The position numbers and the translations under genes were made by a program. A model generated the notes under the pieces. That model was given only the letters and a program-made list of their open reading frames with translations, was not told the DNA's origin and searched no databases. Shown in pieces: positions 1 through 4,619 of a DNA stretch of 5,131 nt. Each line of letters opens with the position of its first letter. Position 1 is the stretch's first letter. The stretch is taken from contig CALGZY010000159.1 in assembly GCA_937934355.1 (NCBI GenBank), positions 1 to 5,131 on the forward strand, read 5' to 3'. This stretch comes from an uncultured Collinsella sp. (GTDB lineage: Bacteria; Actinomycetota; Coriobacteriia; Coriobacteriales; Coriobacteriaceae).

Positions 1-87
1 ACGCCAAAGCTCGGGCTGCTGAGCAATCTCGGCCGTGGTGATCTGGGCGCCGAGCCCGGTAAGCTCCTCGACACTCTTCTCGAACAT
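1..87 (-). CDS. agaS: AgaS-type SIS-domain sugar-phosphate isomerase/deaminase, N-terminal fragment
   Basis: Only the first 29 codons are in the window; the frame is open to the left edge. The fragment begins MFEKSVEELTGLGA and continues through ITTAEIAQQPELWR. The pattern 'LG A xIT T xEI xQQP xLW' is the conserved start of AgaS proteins, which precedes their SIS domains. AgaS proteins act in the cytoplasm on galactosamine-6-phosphate (deamination/isomerisation to tagatose-6-phosphate) in GalNAc and galactosamine catabolism. The ATG at 87-85 is preceded by AAGAGG at 101-96 with an 8-nt spacer, a good ribosome binding site. The gene follows the GntR regulator after a 111-nt gap that may hold its own promoter. 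AgaS genes commonly accompany mannose-family PTS genes and GH35 enzymes, so the context supports the call. The SIS domains themselves are outside the window, so catalytic residues cannot be checked. Confidence 0.8.
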   Translation of the reverse strand, partial: MFEKSVEELTGLGAQITTAEIAQQPELWR

Positions 88-112
88 TTCTAATACCTCT
101 TTCTTTACTAAA

Positions 113-148
113 TTGTCTGATATACAAAGACTTAATCTGAAAAGTTAA
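113..148 (-). promoter_or_regulatory. Possible agaS promoter with overlapping GntR-type operator
   Basis: On the minus strand a -35-like TTAACT (148-143) and a -10-like TATATC (124-119) are separated by 18 nt; each matches the consensus at 4 of 6 bases. An imperfect inverted repeat, TTGTATATCAGACAA (127-113), covers the -10 box. Its arms, TTGTAT and AGACAA, match at 5 of 6 paired positions around a 3-nt centre. HutC-subfamily GntR repressors often bind short A/T-rich palindromes of this kind. The regulator gene lies immediately upstream, which fits local repression relieved by a sugar phosphate. The promoter match is weak and the operator assignment is inference. Confidence 0.3.
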
Positions 149-198
149 ATCGGGTAGTAGTCATAGGCTGTTTTTCTTTCGTTAGCACTCGTATCCGA

Positions 199-933
199 TC
201 ACAGAGTATCTCGATAATGAGAAATCCTGTACTTGAACTTGTCGGCACGAGCCACCGAAAGCGTGAACTCGACAACATCATTTTGGGTGTTGTGAGTAGT
301 TCGGACTATGTCCAGAACTGGCGCACCCTCACCAATACCTAGAAGCCGAGCGTCACATGGACGTGCTATACCCGCAGAGAACTCCTCATCCGCTACTCGA
401 ATTTTCTGCTGATAATCCTGCTCAATAACATCGTAAAGCGGCTTTTGTTTGAGTAGAGGACGCTTGAGTGAAATAAAGAGCCTTGCTGGAAGATAGCTAC
501 GCTCAACCATCATAGGTATACCATCTGCCATTCGTAAACGTTTGAGTTTTAATACCTTTTCACCCAAATGAATCCCCATTTGCATCGAGAGCGTTTTATC
601 TGCTTCCATTTCACAGAACTCTAAGATGGTTGTTTCTGGCAGCCGGCCCATCGCTTTCATCTGTTCAGTAAAACTGTACGATTGGGTAAGATTTGTTGCT
701 TGAGCTAGTCGATCGGCAACAAACGTACCGCGACCTTGTTTTCGCACAATCCGACCAAGATACTCAAGTTCCTGAATTGCAAGCCGGACAGTCGACCGCG
801 AAAGCCCGAAACGTTCGGCAAGCTCACGTTCGGACGGAATCAAATCACCTGGCTGATATTCATGATCAATTTTTTCGATCAGAATATCTACGAGCTGGTC
901 ATATAGCGGTTGTCTGTGCCTCGTGCACGTCAT
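199..933 (-). CDS. GntR-family (HutC/UTRA) transcriptional regulator
   Basis: This 244-residue protein is a cytoplasmic DNA-binding regulator, probably a repressor of this sugar operon. Residues about 8-73 form the GntR winged helix-turn-helix, with the signature PGDLIPSERELAERFGLSRS (28-47) and the wing QGRGTFV (66-72). Residues about 90-240 look like a UTRA effector domain: ERSYLPARLF near 144-153, LYDVIEQDY near 166-174, and the closing block VEFTLSVARADKFKYRI near 221-237. UTRA domains typically bind sugar phosphates, so GalN-6-P, GlcNAc-6-P or a related product is a reasonable ligand guess. The length is normal for HutC-type members. I chose the ATG at 933 rather than the in-frame GTG at 945 because the GTG sits in the Shine-Dalgarno sequence of the ATG. 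The gene lies between EIIA and agaS, after an 87-nt gap. Its base composition looks more A/T-rich than the EIIC/EIID genes. Confidence 0.9.
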   Translation of the reverse strand: MTCTRHRQPLYDQLVDILIEKIDHEYQPGDLIPSERELAERFGLSRSTVRLAIQELEYLGRIVRKQGRGTFVADRLAQATNLTQSYSFTEQMKAMGRLPETTILEFCEMEADKTLSMQMGIHLGEKVLKLKRLRMADGIPMMVERSYLPARLFISLKRPLLKQKPLYDVIEQDYQQKIRVADEEFSAGIARPCDARLLGIGEGAPVLDIVRTTHNTQNDVVEFTLSVARADKFKYRISHYRDTL

Positions 934-939
934 GATATT

Positions 940-943
940 CTCC
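940..943 (-). promoter_or_regulatory. Shine-Dalgarno site that decides the GntR start
   Basis: GGAG (943-940) lies 6 nt before the ATG at 933-931. The only longer start, the in-frame GTG at 945-943, overlaps this motif and has no clear ribosome binding site of its own just upstream. The shorter start is therefore preferred. Confidence 0.65.
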
Positions 944-1020
944 ACGTAATGAGCAATTGACCAATACTTCAGCCTTCAGGTAACGCACCAACATGTCCAA
1001 TAAATGGGCTAATAGCGACA

Positions 1021-1449
1021 CTACATCTCATCGTCTTCATCAATGTCAGCACTCTCGAGTTTCTTGAGATCGACTCCCTCACGACCAACGACCCGTGCGC
1101 GTTCGGCAAGTTCATCAAGCGTTGGGTCTCCAAACGCACGCGTCATAACGAGCTCCACCAGCATAGGTAGATTTGTTCCGGTGACAACGGTCACGTTATC
1201 GAGCTCAGTCGTCATTGGGATAGCTTGATTGAACGGAGTACCGCCAAGCAAATCAACAAACACCAATACGCCATCACAAGCTTGACGCATCTTGGCAATG
1301 CAGGTTCGCAAATCATCACCAAAAGTAACCGCCTCCGAGCCCGCAAAAGGAACTACCTCAAAATTAGGCTGTTCGCCGGCGACCATATCCACAGCGCTTT
1401 TCAAACCAGGTGCAAACTGACCGTGACCAGTTAGTACAAATCCAATCAT
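1021..1449 (-). CDS. PTS mannose-family EIIA component
   Basis: This 142-residue cytoplasmic protein carries phosphate from HPr to EIIB in a mannose/fructose/sorbose-class PTS. The N-terminal strand ends in TGHG (7-10), where His9 is the expected phospho-acceptor. The other family blocks are DLLGGTPFN (66-74) and VTGTNLPML (89-97). The length equals a stand-alone EIIA domain, so EIIB is not fused to it, in agreement with the separate EIIB gene at 4617-4153. The start is supported by AGAAAGG (1464-1458), 8 nt before the ATG. The gene lies downstream of the TPR-like membrane protein and upstream of the GntR gene. It is separated from the EIIBCD genes by an intrinsic terminator, which is unusual because the four subunits normally act together. 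The C-terminus is strongly acidic (SADIDEDDEM, 133-142). It probably serves the EIIBCD set here, but sharing with other PTS complexes is possible. Confidence 0.93.
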   Translation of the reverse strand: MIGFVLTGHGQFAPGLKSAVDMVAGEQPNFEVVPFAGSEAVTFGDDLRTCIAKMRQACDGVLVFVDLLGGTPFNQAIPMTTELDNVTVVTGTNLPMLVELVMTRAFGDPTLDELAERARVVGREGVDLKKLESADIDEDDEM

Positions 1450-1486
1450 TCTATCTACCTTTCTACCGTTCGCTTTCTCTAGCCAT

Positions 1487-1507
1487 AGAACCCCTCAAAA
1501 GGGCTCT
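1487..1507 (-). other. Intergenic RNA hairpin upstream of EIIA
   Basis: On the minus strand the 21-nt segment can fold into an 8-bp stem, AGAGCCCU (1507-1500) with GGGGUUCU (1494-1487), including two G-U pairs and a UUUGA loop. No U-rich tract follows, so it does not look like an intrinsic terminator. It could be a processing or stability element at the junction between the TPR-like gene and EIIA. Function is inferred from position only. Confidence 0.35.
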
Positions 1508-1530
1508 TACGACCACTGCATCATTAAAGT

Positions 1531-2154
1531 TTAGTGAGTATTTTGTTTTATCGTGGGAGGTCTGTGAGCGTCTCTAAGCTGCTTTTCAAGGTTGCGATAT
1601 CTACGTGCTTCGCCCTTGTTCCCGCTGCTCTCATATTGATATGAAAGCAGCAGATAGAGCTTTCCGCGTAACCCAAGGTCGTTCGTATCCAGCATAGCTT
1701 CCATCTCATCGATCTTATCATGCCGACGGCAAAAGACTATGTCGTAGGTTAATTGACTGTCCGCCAAAATGCCCTTCGACACGATGGGGCGCATCTCTTC
1801 CAACATGGACGCCGCCCGCTTCCGGTCACCCGTCTTGATATAGAAATTAAAGGCGCGAACCGCAAGCTGTCGACGTTGCTTATCGCTGCACGACATCTCC
1901 AGCAAGTGGTCAAGCATTCGATCTGCATATGCGTCCATATCAGCAGCTTCGTAGATAGTGAAACGAAGGTAATACTGCTTATACGTAGACATTACTATAC
2001 GCGCTAGTTTGCGATCGAGCAGGTCTATGCAATCTTGGTATAAGCCCAAGTTAAACAATACCTGCAATTTCATATCGAAGTATTTTTTCGCTCCTTCGGT
2101 CACAGCGAAATAAGCCACGACAACACAAATGAACAGGACAATCCAAAATGGCAT
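1531..2154 (-). CDS. Membrane-anchored helical (TPR-like) repeat protein of unknown function
   Basis: I do not recognise this 207-residue protein as a named family. Residues 3-19 form one hydrophobic segment (WIVLFICVVVAYFAV), followed by GAKKYFDMK; the flanking lysines predict a short N-terminus outside and the rest in the cytoplasm. The remainder is soluble and probably all helical. At least three stretches have the alternating pattern of TPR or similar helix hairpins: about 29-58 (LQVLFNLGLYQDCIDLL), 94-125 (AFNFYIKTGDRKRAASMLEE) and 162-195 (LLLSYQYESSGNKGEARRY). No catalytic motif is evident. The tail (194-207) is polar and likely disordered. An AAGGG at 2170-2166, 11 nt before the ATG, is an acceptable but long-spaced ribosome binding site. 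The gene lies between EIID and EIIA, just after a terminator. That suggests a scaffold or regulatory partner for the PTS, but this is inference. It is not the short ManO/DUF956 protein seen in some firmicute mannose operons. Confidence 0.8.
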   Translation of the reverse strand: MPFWIVLFICVVVAYFAVTEGAKKYFDMKLQVLFNLGLYQDCIDLLDRKLARIVMSTYKQYYLRFTIYEAADMDAYADRMLDHLLEMSCSDKQRRQLAVRAFNFYIKTGDRKRAASMLEEMRPIVSKGILADSQLTYDIVFCRRHDKIDEMEAMLDTNDLGLRGKLYLLLSYQYESSGNKGEARRYRNLEKQLRDAHRPPTIKQNTH

Positions 2155-2212
2155 TGCACTATATTCCCTTCAAGGCAGCCTTAATGAATTAATCGAACAC
2201 GATGACTGCATA

Positions 2213-2231
2213 ACCGCCTATGAAAAGCGGT
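2213..2231 (-). other. Small hairpin just after the terminator
   Basis: On the minus strand ACCGC (2231-2227) can pair with GCGGU (2217-2213) across a 9-nt loop. It sits between the terminator's U-rich tail and the start of the TPR-like gene. It might shape the 5' end of read-through or processed RNA, but a 5-bp stem is weak evidence. Confidence 0.2.
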
Positions 2232-2235
2232 GTCC

Positions 2236-2300
2236 GACAAAACAAAAGAGGCGCACACTCCAGGGGATATGGCGATAAAGTCGCCTTGGAGGTGTGCGCC
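2236..2300 (-). terminator. Intrinsic terminator after EIID, with a nested double stem
   Basis: On the minus strand an outer stem is formed by GGCGCACAC plus TCCA (right arm 2300-2287, one bulged base at 2291) and its complement at 2262-2250: 13 base pairs in all. Inside it an inner stem pairs GGCGA (2285-2281) with UCGCC (2275-2271) around a 5-nt loop. The RNA then continues UCUUUUGUUUUGUC (2249-2236), a U-rich tract. A G/C-rich stem followed by U-rich sequence is the standard form of a Rho-independent terminator. It begins about 43 nt after the EIID stop codon. The other strand has no T-run after the stem, so it acts in the minus direction only. It should end or reduce transcription before the TPR-like, EIIA, gntR and agaS genes. 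Confidence 0.82.
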
Positions 2301-2342
2301 ACATCTTAATTGAGGATCAAATGTCGCGACAATATGGGGTAC

Positions 2343-3182
2343 TTAGCCCTTGCAAATGATACCGAATGCACCCAAGGCAATGGACAGAACCAAGACGATA
2401 AAGATAGCCTTCGTCGAGGTCATGCCCTTCTTACCAAGGAGCCAGTACACGAAGCCGACGAGCGCGGCAGGAACCAGCTTGGGGCAAATCATATTGCAGA
2501 TATTCTGCAAGTCAACGGTAACGCCGCCGATAACAGGCTTCGCCGCAATAACGATACCGACATTGGTTGCGACCAGAGCACCGACCATAAAGACACCCAT
2601 TACGGAGGCCGCGTCGGTCAACGCGTTCAGGCGATCGCTCATGGTGGTGACGAGTTTCATACCCTGCTCATAGGCCATGTGGGTCTGCTTGCAGCGGAAC
2701 CAGTCAACAAGGATGTTCACGACGACCCAGATGAAGATACCCAAGGGGTTGCCGTTCATGGCCATGTTGGCAGCCAGAGCGCCGAAAATGGTCGGGAGCA
2801 GCGAACCGAAGATGGAATCGCCGATGGAAGCCAGCGGTCCCATGAGACCAGTCTTGAGACCGGCAACAGCCTCGAGGCCCTCAATGCCCTCCTCTTCCTC
2901 GATCGCCAAATCGATACCGGTGATGATCGTGTTGAGGAAGTTTGAGGTGTTGAAGAACGGTGCGCACTGGGCGCGGCAGGCTTCCTTTAGCTCCGGCGTG
3001 CCGTCGCCGTACAGCTTACGCAGTGTGGGCAGGATAATCCAGAGATAACCAGAGTGTTGCATGCGCTCGTAGTTCCAACCATCCTGGAAACCAAACAGGT
3101 TACGACGGTTGATCTGCGCAAGGTCGTCCTTGGTAATCTTGTAGCCAGTGGTGCCATTGGCGAGTTTCTCATTAGAGCTCAT
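2343..3182 (-). CDS. PTS mannose-family EIID component
   Basis: This 279-residue integral membrane protein forms, with EIIC, the sugar-translocating channel of a mannose-class PTS. Family hallmarks are present: the N-terminal block RNLFGFQDGWNYERMQHSGY (about 27-46), the FFNTSNFLNTIITGIDLAIE segment (76-95), and the conserved KTGLMGPLASIGDS (110-123). Hydrophobic segments follow at about 125-160, 193-214, 237-250 and 257-276. The length is normal for the family. The ATG at 3182 is chosen because EIID proteins begin about 20 residues before the RNLFGF block and because a strong GGAGGGAG lies 9 nt upstream. A longer open frame to 3332 only reads EIIC sequence in another frame. The start overlaps the end of EIIC by 11 nt, which indicates translational coupling of the two membrane subunits. 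A terminator follows the stop codon. The substrate cannot be read from the sequence; context suggests beta-galactosides of host glycans or GalNAc. Confidence 0.95.
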   Translation of the reverse strand: MSSNEKLANGTTGYKITKDDLAQINRRNLFGFQDGWNYERMQHSGYLWIILPTLRKLYGDGTPELKEACRAQCAPFFNTSNFLNTIITGIDLAIEEEEGIEGLEAVAGLKTGLMGPLASIGDSIFGSLLPTIFGALAANMAMNGNPLGIFIWVVVNILVDWFRCKQTHMAYEQGMKLVTTMSDRLNALTDAASVMGVFMVGALVATNVGIVIAAKPVIGGVTVDLQNICNMICPKLVPAALVGFVYWLLGKKGMTSTKAIFIVLVLSIALGAFGIICKG

Positions 3183-4059
3183 CGTCGTCGTCTCCCTCCG
3201 CAGCGCCAGCAGCAGCGACGGGACGCTGGTTGTTCTTGTAGTACAGCAAAGACAGAGCAAAGCCGATAATAGCGATCGCCAGCATCGACATGTTATTGAA
3301 CATACCGACCATATCCACGGCGCCCTTACCAAGCGCGGCGTTCACAGCGACGATGTTGGTGTTGAGGTTAATGATGCTCGTGAAGGCCGTACCAAACAGG
3401 GCGGCGATTACAAAGCCGAGCAGCAGGTAGGCGACGTGCTTTTTGACTGGCAGGTAACGGAGCAGGATGGCGAAGCCAACGGCGGGCAAGGCACCGCCAG
3501 CAACAGACAGACCGTCACCCAGCCACTTCAAGTCGCCGTTAAGGGCGGTGGTGATGCCATCGACCAAGCCCTGGCCAAATGCGAGAGCCAGGAAGACCGG
3601 AATCATGCGGGACAACATCCAGGAAACGGCACCGAGCAAGTAGTGTACGTTGTAGGCGCCCCAGTTCATCTTCTCGATATCGGCATCGCACATGTGACCG
3701 AAGAACGTGTTGGCGAAACGGCCGGCGATATCGGTGTAAACGAGAATGGCAGCGACAGGTACGCCGATGGCGGCAAGAGCCGTCTCGGGATTCATGCCCG
3801 CACCCACGGCAAAGGCAGTGGCGACCAGAGTGCCGGAGTTGGCATCGATACGAGAGGCGCCGCCAAAGGTACCAACGCCCAGGACGGTGAGCTGCATGCT
3901 GCCGCCGATAAACAGGCCAGTCTGCAGGTCGCCCATAATCAAACCGGTAATCATACCAGAGAAGACGGCTGAGCCGGCACAGGTGTACCAGTTCAGCTCA
4001 TCCATAATCTGATAACCCGCATACAGGGTTAACAGAAGAATCTGCCACCAAGCAATCAT
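3172..4059 (-). CDS. PTS mannose-family EIIC component
   Basis: This 295-residue integral membrane permease subunit works with EIID to bind and translocate the sugar while EIIB phosphorylates it. The family block GLIMGDLQTGLFIGGSMQLT (39-58), followed by VLGVGTFGGASRID (59-72), is the EIIC signature. Hydrophobic segments cover most of the chain, for example about 4-17, 29-43, 76-110, 140-165, 186-202, 208-230 and 255-273. The ATG at 4059 is supported by AAGGAG (4071-4066) 6 nt upstream. The C-terminal tail after the last membrane segment is short and charged: the end EGDDDDEL (288-295) is encoded by the stretch that also serves as ribosome binding site and start of EIID. The gene is separated from EIIB by a 93-nt gap, longer than the other junctions in the GH35-EIIB-EIIC-EIID block. 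It looks intact and its length is normal. Confidence 0.95.
   Translation of the reverse strand: MIAWWQILLLTLYAGYQIMDELNWYTCAGSAVFSGMITGLIMGDLQTGLFIGGSMQLTVLGVGTFGGASRIDANSGTLVATAFAVGAGMNPETALAAIGVPVAAILVYTDIAGRFANTFFGHMCDADIEKMNWGAYNVHYLLGAVSWMLSRMIPVFLALAFGQGLVDGITTALNGDLKWLGDGLSVAGGALPAVGFAILLRYLPVKKHVAYLLLGFVIAALFGTAFTSIINLNTNIVAVNAALGKGAVDMVGMFNNMSMLAIAIIGFALSLLYYKNNQRPVAAAGAAEGDDDDEL
3192..3199 (-). promoter_or_regulatory. Strong ribosome binding site of EIID inside EIIC
   Basis: GGAGGGAG (3199-3192) ends 9 nt before the EIID ATG at 3182 and lies inside the last codons of EIIC. It fixes the EIID start and, with the 11-nt gene overlap, supports coupled translation of EIIC and EIID. Confidence 0.75.
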
Positions 4060-4152
4060 GGTAAACTCCTTATTTAAGGTGTAACAGTTTCTACAATACC
4101 AATACGCTTATATAAACCGTGCATCCCCCTTCACGGCCTAGCGTTAATTCGA
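4060..4152 (-). other. EIIB-EIIC intergenic spacer with weak hairpin
   Basis: This 93-nt spacer contains a 5-bp inverted repeat: CCGUG (4136-4132) with CACGG (4121-4117), loop of 10 nt, followed by UUUAUAU. The stem is too short for a confident terminator. It may be a partial attenuator or an RNA processing site between the EIIB and EIIC cistrons. No convincing promoter pair was found; the only clear signal is the EIIC ribosome binding site at 4071-4066. Confidence 0.25.
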
Positions 4153-4617
4153 CTAGAGCGTGAGAGCCTCTGGGTTATCCTGCGGCGTCAGCTGAATGAC
4201 AATAGGAAGATTATCGGCCTTGAGTTTGGCAAATGCGTCAAGGTCCCCCTGGTCGCAACTAATGTTGCGATTCAGCTTCTTGACCGGCTCCATTGTCGTC
4301 ATATTACCGACGATGAGCTGCTCAAGCTTAACACCTTGTTCCAAAAGTCGAACGTAGACCTCAGGCTTTTTCGCAACAATGAAGAGACGTTGCGCATCAT
4401 ATTTGCCAGCAGTGATGTTGGCAGCGGCCTTGTCGACAGGAAGCACGGACAACTTCACAGTTGCCGGGCAAGCCATGCGAAGAACCTGCTTTTGGGTAGC
4501 ATCTTGCGATACCTCGTCGTCAACTACCATGAAGCGGCTTACCTGACGGGCGTTAGACCAGAGGTTTGCCACCTGTCCGTGAATCAAGCGAAAGTCGATT
4601 CGTGCGCCTACAATCAT
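4153..4617 (-). CDS. PTS mannose-family EIIB component
   Basis: This 154-residue cytoplasmic protein takes phosphate from EIIA and transfers it to the incoming sugar at the EIIC/EIID membrane complex. The N-terminal motif RIDFRLIHGQV (6-16) contains His13, the expected phosphorylated histidine; most family members have RIDDRLIHGQV, so Phe9 replaces the usual Asp. Other family features are FMVVDDEVSQD (29-39), KLEQLIVGNMTTM (97-109) and the C-terminal LPIVIQLTPQDNPEAL. The length is close to that of stand-alone EIIB proteins. The ATG at 4617 is 2 nt after the GH35 stop codon, and its ribosome binding site GAAGGAG (4634-4628) lies in the last codons of the GH35 gene, so the two are clearly one transcript and probably translationally coupled. 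A 93-nt gap separates it from EIIC. Confidence 0.95.
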   Translation of the reverse strand: MIVGARIDFRLIHGQVANLWSNARQVSRFMVVDDEVSQDATQKQVLRMACPATVKLSVLPVDKAAANITAGKYDAQRLFIVAKKPEVYVRLLEQGVKLEQLIVGNMTTMEPVKKLNRNISCDQGDLDAFAKLKADNLPIVIQLTPQDNPEALTL

Positions 4618-4619
4618 TT

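Noticed and set aside
934..945. GTG at 945 as the start of the GntR regulator
   Set aside because: It overlaps the GGAG that serves the ATG at 933, and the four extra residues add nothing to the domain.
1487..1507. Hairpin before EIIA as an intrinsic terminator
   Set aside because: The stem is not followed by a U-rich run on the minus strand, and on the plus strand there is no gene for it to end. It is kept only as a possible RNA element.
1531..2154. TPR-like gene as ManO/DUF956 or as a broken PTS subunit
   Set aside because: ManO-type proteins are shorter and lack an N-terminal membrane anchor with helical repeats, and no EIIA, EIIB, EIIC or EIID motif is present.
2310..2945. Plus-strand open frame of 211 codons opposite EIID
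   Set aside because: It lies antisense to a well-supported EIID gene, has a low-complexity hydrophilic translation with no recognisable domain, and is explained by the codon bias of EIID.
3183..3332. N-terminal extension of EIID to an upstream Met at 3332
   Set aside because: The extra 50 residues read EIIC codons in a shifted frame, look unlike any EIID, and the strong ribosome binding site points to the ATG at 3182.
3148..3972. Plus-strand open frame of 274 codons opposite EIIC
   Set aside because: Long but antisense to EIIC. The translation is rich in Gly, Asp, Gln and His with no family motif, as expected from the complement of a G/C-rich membrane protein gene.
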